NCBI GenBank assembly: GCA_963825555.1
Contig: CAWGTZ010000024.1
Span: forward strand, 1-64,000
Direction of reading: 5' to 3'
Length of the DNA stretch: 64,000 nucleotides
Source of the DNA: JAGVSR01 sp963825555
GTDB taxonomy: Bacteria; Pseudomonadota; Alphaproteobacteria; Rhizobiales; Hyphomicrobiaceae
Each line of letters starts with the position of its first letter. The stretch's first letter is position 1. Below the pieces are notes generated by a model that was given only the letters and a program-made list of their open reading frames with translations, was not told the DNA's origin and searched no databases. Positions 26,772 through 36,030 of the stretch are shown here, piece after piece. The translations under genes were made by a program, and so were the position numbers.

Positions 26772-28034
26772 TCAAACCGGTTTCAGGAGAACATGCTTCT
26801 TCTTGCCGAGCGACAGCTTGACGACGCCGTCGGCCGTGAGATCGCCGGTTGCGATCTGCGCTTTCTCATCGGTGACTACTGTGTCGTTCACCTTGAGCCC
26901 GCCCCCCTGGATCTGGCGCCGGGCTTCGCCGTTGGATTTGACCAGACCGGCAGTCACGAATGCGCTGAGCACCCCCAGGCCGCTCGAAAGATCGGATGCG
27001 GGAACGGACACTGTCGGCAAGTCGGAGGCAAGCGTGCCCTCCTCGAATGTCTTGCGGGCGGTCTCGGCAGCGGTTTCGGCGTTCGCCCGTCCATGGATCA
27101 GGGCGGTCGCTTCCGTGGCAAGCACCTTCTTCGCCTCGTTGATCTCCGCACCCCCGAGAGCAGCCAGGCGATTGACCTCCGCCATCGGCAGTGTGGTGAA
27201 CAGCTTCAGGAAGCGGGCGACGTCGGCATCCTCGGTATTGCGCCAGTACTGCCAGTAATCGTAAGCGGATAGCTGCGCTTCGTTGAGCCAGACCGCGCCC
27301 GAGGCGGTTTTACCCATCTTGGCGCCGGATGCTGTTGTGAGCAGCGGACACGTGAGCGCGTAGAGCTGATGCGCGACACCCATGCGCCGTCCCAGATCGA
27401 TGCCGGTGACGATGTTGCCCCACTGGTCCGAGCCGCCCATCTGCGTGTTGCAGCCGTAGCGGCTTGCGAGCTCTACAAAATCGTATGCCTGCAGCAGCAT
27501 GTAGTTGAATTCTATGAATGAGAGTTCCTGCTCGCGCTCCAGTCGCAGCTTTGCCGAATCCATCGTGAGCATGCGGTTGACGGAGAAGTGCCGGCCCACG
27601 TCGCGCAGGAACGCGATGTAGTTGAGTGACATCAGCCACTCGGCATTGTCGAGCATGACGGCGTCGTGCGGCCCAGAACCGAAATCGATGAGCTTGGCGA
27701 AGACCTGCTTCATTCCGGTCTTATTGCTCTCGATCTCTTCCAGGGTGCGAAGTTGACGCGTTTCGTCCTTGCCCGACGGATCGCCCACCTGGGTCGTGCC
27801 ACCGCCCATGAGAACGAGCGGCTTGCCGCCCCCGGACTTCTGCAGCCAGTGCAGCATCATGATGGAGAGCAGCGAGCCCACGTGCAGTGAGGGCGCGGTG
27901 CAATCGTAACCGACATAGGCCACGACCTTGCCCTCCGCGGCCAGTTTGTCGAGCCCTTCCATATCGGAGGCCTGATGGATGAAGCCGCGCTCGGACAGCG
28001 TGGCCAGGAACGGGCTCTTCAGGTTTTGTGTCAT
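26772..28034 (-). CDS. tyrS: Tyrosyl-tRNA synthetase
   Basis: 420 residues, normal for bacterial TyrS. The class I signature HIGH appears as HVGS in PSLHVGSLLSIMML, and the KMSKS loop as KMGKT in GAKMGKTASGAVWL. The tyrosine pocket region QAYDFVELASRYGCNTQMGGSDQWGN is typical. A C-terminal S4 RNA-binding domain (GEARRQIQGGGLKVND) completes the protein. ATG 28034 is the family start; the open frame runs far upstream without meaning. It charges tRNA-Tyr and is divergent from anmK, the usual neighbour in related genomes. Confidence 0.95.
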   Translation of the reverse strand: MTQNLKSPFLATLSERGFIHQASDMEGLDKLAAEGKVVAYVGYDCTAPSLHVGSLLSIMMLHWLQKSGGGKPLVLMGGGTTQVGDPSGKDETRQLRTLEEIESNKTGMKQVFAKLIDFGSGPHDAVMLDNAEWLMSLNYIAFLRDVGRHFSVNRMLTMDSAKLRLEREQELSFIEFNYMLLQAYDFVELASRYGCNTQMGGSDQWGNIVTGIDLGRRMGVAHQLYALTCPLLTTASGAKMGKTASGAVWLNEAQLSAYDYWQYWRNTEDADVARFLKLFTTLPMAEVNRLAALGGAEINEAKKVLATEATALIHGRANAETAAETARKTFEEGTLASDLPTVSVPASDLSSGLGVLSAFVTAGLVKSNGEARRQIQGGGLKVNDTVVTDEKAQIATGDLTADGVVKLSLGKKKHVLLKPV

Positions 28035-28132
28035 TGTCGCTTCGTTCGGGGGTTGGGCCGCCAACGGCCGTGCGGTAGTGTCCTTGCAAATCGCCGGGCA
28101 AATTGCATGACGGCGGGGGTGGGAGCAAGCTG

Positions 28133-29239
28133 ATGCGCGCGCTGGGCCTGATGAGCGGCACATCCATGGACGGCATTTCCGTCGCACTCGTCGAGACCGA
28201 CGGGGAGAATCGACTGTCGCGGGGTCCCGCCATGACCTTTCCCTACAACACGGAACAGCGTGCGGCCATCGGCAAGGCAATGGGTGAGGCGCGGGGACTG
28301 AGTGCCCGCACGGAGCGTCCTGGTTCTCTAGCTGTGACCGAGACGATGCTGACCGAATTGCATGCGGCCGCCATCTCCGCCTTTTTGCGGCACCAGGACC
28401 TGACCCGTAACGAGATCGACGTCGTGGGCTTTCACGGTCAAACCGTGCTTCACAAGCCGGCCGCGGGACTGACAGTGCAACTGGGCGATGGGGCGTTGCT
28501 TGCCGAACTCTCTGGACTGACGGTGGTCCACGATATGCGGGCTCGGGATATGGAGGCCGGCGGTCAGGGCGCGCCGCTGGTGCCGGTCTATCATCGGGCA
28601 ATGGTCGCAGGCTTCGCGCAGAGGCCCTTGGCGATCGTGAACATCGGCGGCGTGGCCAACATCACCTTCATCGGCCGGGATGGCTCGCTCATCGCGTTCG
28701 ACACGGGGCCTGGCAATGCGCTCATCGACGACTGGATGATGAAGCGTGCGGGCGTTGCCTACGATGCGGAGGGCGTGACGGCGGCCGGCGGGACGGCCGA
28801 CCAGAGCGTGCTGCGCTTTTGCCTCTCGCATTCATTCTTTTCCGCGCCGCCGCCCAAGTCGCTCGATCGCAATGCGTTCATCTGGGACGTGATTGACTGG
28901 ATGAGCCTTGAGGACGGCGCCGCCACGCTGACGTCGCTGACGGTTACCGCGATCGCGAAGGCGCGTGAGCACCTGCCCGAAGAGCCGCAGCTCTGGATCG
29001 TATCGGGAGGAGGACGGCGCAACCGCACGATCATGAGCGGGCTGGCGGGGCTCGTGCAGAATGCGGTGGTGCCTGCCGAGGCGGCGGGGCTGGATGGCGA
29101 TGCCGTGGAGGCCGAGGCGTGGGGCTACCTCGCCGTGCGCGCGCTCAAAGGTCTGCCGATCACGTTTCCGGGAACCACCGGCGTGGCGGAACCCACGACA
29201 GGCGGCGTCATCACGCAGCCGCCGCGCGCATTCGGTTGA
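28133..29239 (+). CDS. anmK: Anhydro-N-acetylmuramic acid kinase
   Basis: 368 residues. The start ATG 28133 has GGGAG eight bases upstream, and the protein opens with GLMSGTSMDGISVAL, the hallmark of AnmK. Other family motifs are VGFHGQTVLHKP, NIGGVANITFIG and FDTGPGNALIDDW. The enzyme converts 1,6-anhydro-MurNAc to MurNAc-6-phosphate in peptidoglycan recycling. It is divergent from tyrS with about 100 bases between. Confidence 0.95.
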   Translation: MRALGLMSGTSMDGISVALVETDGENRLSRGPAMTFPYNTEQRAAIGKAMGEARGLSARTERPGSLAVTETMLTELHAAAISAFLRHQDLTRNEIDVVGFHGQTVLHKPAAGLTVQLGDGALLAELSGLTVVHDMRARDMEAGGQGAPLVPVYHRAMVAGFAQRPLAIVNIGGVANITFIGRDGSLIAFDTGPGNALIDDWMMKRAGVAYDAEGVTAAGGTADQSVLRFCLSHSFFSAPPPKSLDRNAFIWDVIDWMSLEDGAATLTSLTVTAIAKAREHLPEEPQLWIVSGGGRRNRTIMSGLAGLVQNAVVPAEAAGLDGDAVEAEAWGYLAVRALKGLPITFPGTTGVAEPTTGGVITQPPRAFG

Positions 29240-29261
29240 TCCAAAGTTGGAGGTTTGCGGG

Positions 29262-29528
29262 ATGCCGCTCGTTCGCCTGATCCTGCCCATCGGCCTCATC
29301 GTTTTCGGCGCGGTTGCTGCCTTCATGGGTGCTGTAGTTCTCATTGGCGGGCTGAGAGCCGGCGAAATCGGATTGAGTTCCGGGCTGGCCGGCGCGACCG
29401 TGGAACAACGGGTCCGCAAGTCCGATGACCCGGACGCTTACTGGCGCGTGATGGGGCTGGGTGGCGGTCTGCCGCTGGTTCTGGGGCTCGGAGCAATATT
29501 CGCCGCCCGGCGGATGCTGCGCCGCTAA
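29262..29528 (+). CDS. Small two-helix membrane protein
   Basis: 88 residues. ATG 29262 has a GGAGG eight bases upstream. A first membrane helix spans about residues 4-30 and a second about 65-82; a short charged loop (RVRKSDDPDAYWRVM) lies between them. No known domain. It follows anmK after 22 bases and is probably cotranscribed, ending at a bidirectional terminator. Confidence 0.7.
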   Translation: MPLVRLILPIGLIVFGAVAAFMGAVVLIGGLRAGEIGLSSGLAGATVEQRVRKSDDPDAYWRVMGLGGGLPLVLGLGAIFAARRMLRR

Positions 29529-29534
29529 GCCATG

Positions 29535-29567
29535 AAAAAAAGCCCCACCGTCTGGTAGGGCTTTTTT
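29535..29567. terminator. Bidirectional rho-independent terminator
   Basis: An A-tract, a GC-rich stem (GCCC, ACC / GGT, GGGC with one C-A mismatch) around a GTCT loop, and a T-tract. It has A and T runs on both sides, so it can serve the rightward small membrane gene ending at 29528 and the leftward hydrolase gene ending at 29577. Confidence 0.85.
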
Positions 29568-29576
29568 GCGAGGCAC

Positions 29577-30344
29577 TTAGTCGTCGTCGCCATCGCTGGC
29601 AGCGGGAGCCCCCGGCGGCTCGTTCTTTTCGCGTTCTCGCTCCCTCTGGCGCTCCGCTTCCCGTTCGCGCTCGCGGGCCTTCTTGGTTTCGTATTCCTCC
29701 TCGGCCTGGGCAAGCCGGCGGTCGAGGTAAGAGCCGACGACGGTCTGGAGTTCGTCGGTCTTGTTCTCGAAGAAGTGGTTGGCGCCTGGGACGACCTCGT
29801 GGTCGATCTTGATACCACGCTGCGTCTTGAGCTTCGTGGACAGTTCGGCAACGGAGGCGGTGGGCACCACGCGGTCCTTGTCGCCGTTGACCATGAGGCC
29901 CGACGACGGGCAGGGCGCGAGGAACGAGAAGTCGTAGAGATTGGACGGCGGCGCGACGCAGATGAAGCCGTCGATCTCCGGGCGGCGCATCAGCAGCTGC
30001 ATGGCGATCCAGGTGCCAAAGGAGACACCCGCGATCCAACAGTATTTGGCGTCAGGCTTGACGATCTGGAGCCAGTCGAGAGCGCTCGCGGCATCCGCCA
30101 GTTCGCCTGGTCCGCCGTCCCAGAAGCCCTGACTGCGGCCAACGCCACGGAAGTTGAACCGCAGGACCGAGAAGCCGCGCTCGGCGAACGTGTAGTAGAG
30201 CGAGTAGACGACCTGATTGTTCATCGTGCCGCCGAACTGCGGATGCGGGTGCAGGATGAGCGCGATCGGGCTGTCGGACTTGGGGTCGTGGTGATAGCGG
30301 GCCTCGATACGGCCGGCCGGCCCATTCATGATCAATTCGGGCAT
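29577..30344 (-). CDS. Alpha/beta hydrolase with charged C-terminal tail
   Basis: 255 residues. The hydrolase fold is complete: HPHPQFGGTMNN near the oxyanion region, nucleophile elbow GVSFGT (Gly-x-Ser-x-Gly), an acid in GDKDRVVP and a His in PGANHFF. This matches the short dienelactone-hydrolase-like family common in alphaproteobacteria. From about residue 213 a highly charged, Arg/Glu-rich helix follows, ending in a Gly/Ala/Asp tail; this extension is not part of the fold and could be a coiled coil. Substrate unknown. It is divergent from the suf operon. Confidence 0.85.
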   Translation of the reverse strand: MPELIMNGPAGRIEARYHHDPKSDSPIALILHPHPQFGGTMNNQVVYSLYYTFAERGFSVLRFNFRGVGRSQGFWDGGPGELADAASALDWLQIVKPDAKYCWIAGVSFGTWIAMQLLMRRPEIDGFICVAPPSNLYDFSFLAPCPSSGLMVNGDKDRVVPTASVAELSTKLKTQRGIKIDHEVVPGANHFFENKTDELQTVVGSYLDRRLAQAEEEYETKKAREREREAERQREREREKNEPPGAPAASDGDDD

Positions 30345-30666
30345 GGGAGTTCAGGGCCTCATTCTGTGGGTGGGGCCGGCCTGGCAGGGCCGGGCGTTCG
30401 GGGTTCTGTCTGTCGATGGATCCGGCGCTGGGGCCCGCTCACGGAGCCGTGTTGTCGCGTGTTCCTGGGAATACTTGACTTCGCCGCTTGGTATTTCCAT
30501 AAACGAGACAGAATTTAGAATTCTTCGAAAGAGCTGCCTGGCGGGCTCCGGGGAGCCTGAAAACCGGGTGCGGGCGGTCCTCTTAGCACAGGACCGGTGT
30601 CCCGATGCAAGTGTTGCGACGGTCTGCCCCTCTGGGCGCCGCTCGCGTGGGATGGAGTGGACTGGC
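30345..30666 (+). promoter_or_regulatory. iscR/suf operon control region
   Basis: 322 bases before iscR. A good sigma70-like promoter is TTGACT (30475-30480), 17 bases, CATAAA (30498-30503). An imperfect dyad AATAC at 30470-30474 with GTATT at 30491-30495 spans the -35 element. This is the layout expected if the Rrf2-type regulator represses its own operon. It is a reading of the sequence, not a match to a proven site. Confidence 0.5.
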
Positions 30667-31152
30667 ATGGAACTGACGACGCGGGGACGCTATGCCGTGA
30701 TGGCGATGGCCGACCTTGCGCGCAATGGCGCGGGGGAGCCGGTGGCGCTTGCGGCCATAGCCGAGCGCCAGAAGCTGTCTCTCGCCTATCTCGAGCAGCT
30801 TTTTGCGCGCCTGCGCAGGGCCGAACTCGTCATCAGTGCGCGCGGCCGCAGCGGCGGCTACCGGCTCGGGCGCCCGGCCTCACAGATCGTTGTTTCCGAC
30901 ATACTCAATGCGGTTGCGGAAGAAACCCGCATGACGCGCTGCAGCGGCGACGAGGGGCTCGGCTGTCTGGGCAACACCCGCTGCCTTACGCATAACCTCT
31001 GGCAGGCGCTGGGAGCGCACATCGCGACATTTCTTGGCAGCGTTACCCTCGAGGAGGTCGTCAAGGGCGGCCCTGCGGTCGCGCCTGGCGCGCAAGTGGC
31101 TGGGGCCGCCGACGGGGATCGGGGCGACCGGGAAAGGTGGGCTGCGGAATGA
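30667..31152 (+). CDS. iscR: Rrf2/IscR-family Fe-S cluster regulator
   Basis: 161 residues from ATG 30667 (GGAG nine bases upstream). The winged helix runs MELTTRGRYAVMAMADLA to GRSGGYRLGRP. Three Cys follow in the usual place, RCSGDEGLGCLGNTRC, which in IscR bind a [2Fe-2S] cluster. It should sense cluster supply and repress the Fe-S assembly genes that follow. Its stop overlaps the start of the cysteine desulfurase as ATGA. The C-terminal 25 residues are Gly/Ala/Asp-rich and likely flexible. Confidence 0.9.
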   Translation: MELTTRGRYAVMAMADLARNGAGEPVALAAIAERQKLSLAYLEQLFARLRRAELVISARGRSGGYRLGRPASQIVVSDILNAVAEETRMTRCSGDEGLGCLGNTRCLTHNLWQALGAHIATFLGSVTLEEVVKGGPAVAPGAQVAGAADGDRGDRERWAAE

Positions 31153-32282
31153 CCGGTCAGCGCGTCTATCTCGACTTCAATGCCACCGAGCCGCTTCGGA
31201 CCGAGGCCCGCGCCGCGATGCTCGCGGCCATGGACGTGATCGGTAATCCGTCGTCGGTGCATGCAGAAGGCCGCGCGGCGCGTGCCGTCGTCGAGACCGC
31301 GCGCGAACAGGTTGCCGCTTTGGTCCATGCCAAGCCCGGCGAGGTCGTCTTCACCAGTGGCGCGACCGAGGCGAACGCCCATGCTCTGACAGGTCGCGCG
31401 TGGCGCGCCGTGCTCGTGGGCAACGCGGAACACGCATCGGTGCTCGCGCCCGCACGCCGTCTCGACGTGCCACGCACGGAACTGCCCTGCCGCGCCGACG
31501 GCGTGCAGGAGATCGCGGCAGTGGAAGAATGGATCGCGTCGCAGCCTGAAGGATCTGCTCCAGCCTTCGCTAGCATTGCGCTGGCCAATGGCGAAACTGG
31601 CGTCCTGCAGCCGGTGGCGGAGCTTGCGGCGCTCTGTGAGCCGCACGGGGTCGTCGTGCATTCGGATGCGGTACAGGCGGCAGGGCGGGTTCCGGTGGAT
31701 TTCGACGCGCTGGGCCTGGGTCTCATGTCGCTGTCTGCCCACAAGATGGGCGGTCCCAAGGGTGCAGGCGCACTCGTCGTTCGCGACGGTGTGCCGCTCG
31801 ATGCGTTCCTGGCCGGCGGGGGGCAGGAACGTCGCCGCCGTGCAGGAACGGAGAACATCATCGGTATCGCCGGCTTCGGAGCTGCCGCGGCGGCGGCGCG
31901 CTGCGACTTGGAAGAAATGGCGCGGGTCAGAGCGCTGCGTGACGGTCTGGAAGCCGAGCTGAAGCGTATTACCCCGGAGTGCGTTGTCATCGGCGCGGAG
32001 TCGGAGCGGACGCCGAATACCACGCTCGTCGCGATGCCCGGCAAACTGGCCGAGACGCTGGTCATCAAGCTCGATCTTGCCGGCATGGCGGTGAGCGCGG
32101 GCGCGGCCTGCTCATCCGGAAAGGTCGGCACGAGCCATGTGCTGGACGCCATGGGGCTCGATCCTGCCATCGCACGGTCAGCGGTGCGCATCAGCATAGG
32201 ACGGGCGACCACTAAGGAAGAATTGAAAAGGTTCGTCGTGGCCTGGCAGGCGGCGACGAGGCGGCCGGCAATGGCTGCCTGA
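31149..32282 (+). CDS. Cysteine desulfurase, IscS/NifS type
   Basis: 377 residues. PLP-binding Lys in LSAHKMGGPKGAGAL, and the catalytic Cys loop SAGAACSSGKVGTSHVL. Substrate and cofactor motifs HAEGRAARAVVE, TSGATEANA and ERRRRAGTENI are present. It releases sulfur from cysteine for cluster assembly, and may also serve FdhD. It is the group I (NifS/IscS) type, while the later gene in this operon is the SufS type, so the operon carries both. ATG 31149 overlaps the iscR stop. Confidence 0.92.
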   Translation: MTGQRVYLDFNATEPLRTEARAAMLAAMDVIGNPSSVHAEGRAARAVVETAREQVAALVHAKPGEVVFTSGATEANAHALTGRAWRAVLVGNAEHASVLAPARRLDVPRTELPCRADGVQEIAAVEEWIASQPEGSAPAFASIALANGETGVLQPVAELAALCEPHGVVVHSDAVQAAGRVPVDFDALGLGLMSLSAHKMGGPKGAGALVVRDGVPLDAFLAGGGQERRRRAGTENIIGIAGFGAAAAAARCDLEEMARVRALRDGLEAELKRITPECVVIGAESERTPNTTLVAMPGKLAETLVIKLDLAGMAVSAGAACSSGKVGTSHVLDAMGLDPAIARSAVRISIGRATTKEELKRFVVAWQAATRRPAMAA

Positions 32283-32340
32283 ATTGGAAGTCTGACGTCA
32301 ACGGCGCACCACTTGAGGGCGCACGGTAGAAGAGGTCGAA

Positions 32341-33816
32341 ATGCCTGCAGTTCAAGAGACGGTCGAACAGGTCAAGAAGATCGATGTCGACCAGTACAAG
32401 TACGGTTTTGAAACCGCGATCGAGTCGGTGAAGGCCCCCAAGGGCCTCAACGAGGACATCGTGCGCTTTATTTCGGAAAAGAAAGGCGAGCCGGCCTGGA
32501 TGCTCGAATGGCGCCTGGATGCCTATCGGCGCTGGCGCGCGATGACCGAGCCGACCTGGGCGAAGATTCATTATCCGAAGATCGACTTCGAGGATCTCTA
32601 CTACTATGCCGCCCCGAAGAGCTCGGAAGCGCCGAAGTCGCTGGCCGAGGTTGATCCCGAACTCTTGAAGATGTACGAGCGCCTTGGCGTGCCGTTGCAG
32701 GAGCAGGAAATCCTTGCCGGCGTGAAGAGCGACAAGCCGAAGGTGGCCGTCGACGCAGTGTTCAACTCCGTCTCTGTCGTCACCACCTTCAAGGACGAGT
32801 TGAAGAAGGCAGGCGTCATCTTCTGCTCGATCTCGGAGGCGTTGCGCGAACATCCCGAACTGGTCAAGAAGTATCTCGGCACGGTCGTTCCGCAATCGGA
32901 CAATTACTATGCCGCGCTCAATTCTGCGGTCTTCTCCGACGGCTCCTTCGTCTACGTGCCGGAGGGTGTGCGCTGTCCGATGGAGCTGTCCACCTATTTC
33001 CGCATCAACGAGCGGGACACGGGTCAGTTCGAGCGCACGCTCATAATTGCCGACAAGGGCTCCTATGTGTCGTACCTGGAAGGCTGCACAGCCCCCATGC
33101 GCGATGAGAACCAGCTGCATGCGGCCGTTGTCGAGCTGATCGCGCTTGACGACGCGGAGATCAAGTACTCCACAGTCCAGAACTGGTATCCTGGCGACAA
33201 GGACGGCAAGGGCGGCATCTATAACTTCGTGACGAAGCGCGGCGACTGCCGCGGCCGTAACTCCAAGATCTCCTGGACGCAGGTCGAGACCGGTTCTGCG
33301 ATCACCTGGAAGTATCCGAGCTGCATCCTGCGTGGCGACAACTCGCGCGGGGAGTTCTACTCGATCGCCGTGTCGAACGGCTATCAGCAGGTCGACAGCG
33401 GCACGAAGATGATCCACCTGGGCAAGAACACGTCGAGCCGCATCATCTCCAAGGGCATAGCTGCGGGGTTCTCGCAGAACACCTACCGGGGTCTCGTATC
33501 CGCCCATCGCAAGGCGACGGGCGCCCGCAATTTCACATGCTGCGACAGCTTGCTGATCGGCGACAAGTGCGGGGCCCACACGGTCCCCTACATCGAGGCG
33601 AAGAACCAGACGGCACACTTCGAGCACGAGGCGACGACGTCGAAGATCTCCGATGACATGCTGTTTTACTGCATGCAGCGCGGTCTTTCGGAAGAGGAGG
33701 CCGTGGCGCTGGTCGTGAACGGGTTCGTGCGCGACGTGCTGCAGCAGCTCCCCATGGAATTCCTCGCCGAGACGCAGAAGCTCATCGGCATATCACTGGA
33801 AGGCAGCGTCGGGTGA
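32341..33816 (+). CDS. sufB: Fe-S cluster assembly scaffold protein SufB
   Basis: 491 residues, full length. The family region FVYVPEGVRCPMELSTYFRIN, the beta-helix core and the conserved C-terminal block GISEE-like LSEEEAVALVVNGFVRDVL are present. SufB forms the SufBC2D complex and is the scaffold on which clusters are built; its conserved Cys near TCCDSLLIGDKCGAHT fits the cluster site. ATG 32341 has AGAGG six bases upstream. It lies 58 bases after the desulfurase and 66 before sufC. Confidence 0.95.
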   Translation: MPAVQETVEQVKKIDVDQYKYGFETAIESVKAPKGLNEDIVRFISEKKGEPAWMLEWRLDAYRRWRAMTEPTWAKIHYPKIDFEDLYYYAAPKSSEAPKSLAEVDPELLKMYERLGVPLQEQEILAGVKSDKPKVAVDAVFNSVSVVTTFKDELKKAGVIFCSISEALREHPELVKKYLGTVVPQSDNYYAALNSAVFSDGSFVYVPEGVRCPMELSTYFRINERDTGQFERTLIIADKGSYVSYLEGCTAPMRDENQLHAAVVELIALDDAEIKYSTVQNWYPGDKDGKGGIYNFVTKRGDCRGRNSKISWTQVETGSAITWKYPSCILRGDNSRGEFYSIAVSNGYQQVDSGTKMIHLGKNTSSRIISKGIAAGFSQNTYRGLVSAHRKATGARNFTCCDSLLIGDKCGAHTVPYIEAKNQTAHFEHEATTSKISDDMLFYCMQRGLSEEEAVALVVNGFVRDVLQQLPMEFLAETQKLIGISLEGSVG

Positions 33817-33882
33817 TGCGCGGCCAGTAAAGGCTGACCACCCCGGCGAAAATCGAAACTCCGCGACAAGGATTTAAAAACA

Positions 33883-34638
33883 ATGCTCGAGATCAAGAAC
33901 CTCCACGTGAAGCTGGAAGACGAGGATAAAGTGATCCTCAAGGGTCTGACGCTCACCGTTCCGAAGGGCGAGGTGCATGCGATCATGGGCCCGAACGGTT
34001 CGGGCAAGTCGACGCTCGCTTACGTTCTTGCCGGCCGCGACGGTTACGAGGTGACGGAAGGCGACATCCTCTGGAACGGAGAGTCGATCCTGGAGATGGA
34101 GCCCGACGAGCGCGCTGCCAAAGGCGTGTTCCTGGCCTTCCAGTATCCCATGGAGATCCCCGGCGTGGCGGGCCTCACTTTCCTGCGCACGGCCGCGAAC
34201 GCGGTACGCAAGAAGCGCGATGAGGCGGAACTCACGACGCCGGAATTCATGAAGGTCGTGAAGGAGAAGGCGGCCAAGCTCAACATCGATTTCGAGATGC
34301 TCAAGCGTCCCGTGAACGTCGGCTTTTCGGGCGGCGAGAAAAAGCGATCCGAGATCCTTCAGATGGCGATGCTCGAGCCGTCGCTCTGCGTGCTGGATGA
34401 GACCGATTCCGGGCTCGACATCGACGCGCTGAAGGTTGTTTCCGACGGCGTCAACGCGCTGCGCGGTCCCGATCGCGCCATGCTCGTCATCACCCACTAC
34501 CAGCGGCTGCTGAACCATATCGTCCCTGACAAGGTGCACGTATTGGCCGACGGCCGGATCCAGAAGACCGGCGGCAAGGAGCTCGCGCACGAACTCGAGG
34601 CCTCTGGCTACGCCGGCTACACCGGCAAGGCGGCGTGA
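33883..34638 (+). CDS. sufC: Fe-S cluster assembly ATPase SufC
   Basis: 251-residue ABC-type ATPase. Walker A GPNGSGKST, signature FSGGEKKRSEI and Walker B SLCVLDETDSGLD in order, with H-loop VITHYQRLL. SufC drives conformational change in SufBC2D. ATG 33883 follows an AAGGA. Its stop overlaps the earliest possible start of sufD, but the better sufD start is further on. Confidence 0.95.
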   Translation: MLEIKNLHVKLEDEDKVILKGLTLTVPKGEVHAIMGPNGSGKSTLAYVLAGRDGYEVTEGDILWNGESILEMEPDERAAKGVFLAFQYPMEIPGVAGLTFLRTAANAVRKKRDEAELTTPEFMKVVKEKAAKLNIDFEMLKRPVNVGFSGGEKKRSEILQMAMLEPSLCVLDETDSGLDIDALKVVSDGVNALRGPDRAMLVITHYQRLLNHIVPDKVHVLADGRIQKTGGKELAHELEASGYAGYTGKAA

Positions 34639-34682
34639 GGATGCACGGGGTGTTGGCAGGTTCGAGAGAGGCGGGACGAGAG

Positions 34683-35987
34683 ATGACCGTACAGATGCTG
34701 AATACGAAGGCGGAGCAGGCGATCCTCAAGACGTTCGAGGACAACGCCGCTCGTCTGCCCGGCGGAACCGCGCTGCAGGAGCTGCGGCGCGCGGCGATCG
34801 GTGCCTTTGCTTCGAAGGGCCTGCCCAGCCGTCGCGTGGAGGAGTTCAAGTACACCGATCTTAAGGCCGGCTTGAAGGATGCCTTCCCGCTCGCCAAGGG
34901 CGGCGCGGATGGCAAGGCGGATGACATTATTCGCAGTGCGCTTGGCGCTCTCTTAGGCGCGGAGGTCGAGACAAGTCTTATCGCGTTCGCCGACGGCCGG
35001 GGCCTAAGCGCCAAGGGAGAGGCTTCGTTCCTCGCCGAGGCGTTGAAAACGCCGCCGGCATGGATTTCGAGCCTGATGGCTGACGAGTCGCTGAATGCCT
35101 CCGCCGATCTGCTCGTGAATTCGGCGCTGTTTACCGATGGCGCTCTGATCGACGTCGCAGCCGATGCAGCCCCCGAGCATCCGCTCGTGATCGTTTCGGC
35201 GGCGGGCGACCGTGAGACCGAGGCCTTCGTTGCACTGCGGCACGTGATCCGCGTCGGCAAGGGGGCCAAGGTCACACTCGTCGAGTTTGACACCACCGGC
35301 CGGGACAGCGCGCGCCAGTCGAGCGCAGTGACCCAGATCGAGATCGGCGACGGTGCCGAAGTGCACCACATAAAGGTCGTTGCTGCTCGCAAGGGTTCCT
35401 CTCACCTGGGCCATTGGCAGGTGGCGCTGGGTGCGAACGCGACATACCGGCCGTTTCAGCTCACGGTGGGCGAGGGGCTCGTCCGCAATGGACTGAACAT
35501 CGCCTTCAACGGCCAGCACAGCACCTTCGACTTCGGTGCGGCCTCCATCGTGCATGGCCAGGGGCACGCGGACAGCACGCTGGTCATCGAACACAAGGTC
35601 CCCCACTGCACGAGCCGCGAACTCTTCAAGACAGTGCTCGACGGGCAGGCCCGTGGCGTTTTCCAGGGCAAGGTGATCGTGCTGCCCGATGCTCAGAAGA
35701 CGGACGGCAAGCAGATGGCTCAGGCGCTCATGCTGTCGCCGGATGCGGAGTTCGATTCCAAGCCGGAACTGGAGATCTACGCCGATGACGTGGCCTGCGG
35801 GCACGGCTCTACGGCCGCAGAAATCGATCCGGATCTGGTCTTCTACTGCACGTCTCGAGGTATACCGAAGGCCGTGGCCCGCGCTCTGCTCATCGAATCC
35901 TTTATTGGTGAAGCAATCGACAAGATCGAGCACGACGGTTTGCGTGAGGCGATCGGCGCCATCGCGCGTGACAGTCTTGCCGTCTGA
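34683..35987 (+). CDS. sufD: Fe-S cluster assembly protein SufD
   Basis: 434 residues from ATG 34683, preceded by GGGACGAGAG; an in-frame GTG at 34635 overlaps the sufC stop and is the alternative. The N-terminal part has LPSRRVEEFKYTDLK, and the beta-helix core ends in the family block YADDVACGHGSTAAEIDPDLVFYCTSRG, split around its conserved HGST. SufD pairs with SufB in the SufBC2D complex and is needed for iron entry. It is followed after 43 bases by sufS. Confidence 0.93.
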   Translation: MTVQMLNTKAEQAILKTFEDNAARLPGGTALQELRRAAIGAFASKGLPSRRVEEFKYTDLKAGLKDAFPLAKGGADGKADDIIRSALGALLGAEVETSLIAFADGRGLSAKGEASFLAEALKTPPAWISSLMADESLNASADLLVNSALFTDGALIDVAADAAPEHPLVIVSAAGDRETEAFVALRHVIRVGKGAKVTLVEFDTTGRDSARQSSAVTQIEIGDGAEVHHIKVVAARKGSSHLGHWQVALGANATYRPFQLTVGEGLVRNGLNIAFNGQHSTFDFGAASIVHGQGHADSTLVIEHKVPHCTSRELFKTVLDGQARGVFQGKVIVLPDAQKTDGKQMAQALMLSPDAEFDSKPELEIYADDVACGHGSTAAEIDPDLVFYCTSRGIPKAVARALLIESFIGEAIDKIEHDGLREAIGAIARDSLAV

Positions 35988-36030
35988 GGGGCCGAGGCCC
36001 GCAGGGCGGTAGCAAGGAGAAGGACAGGCC

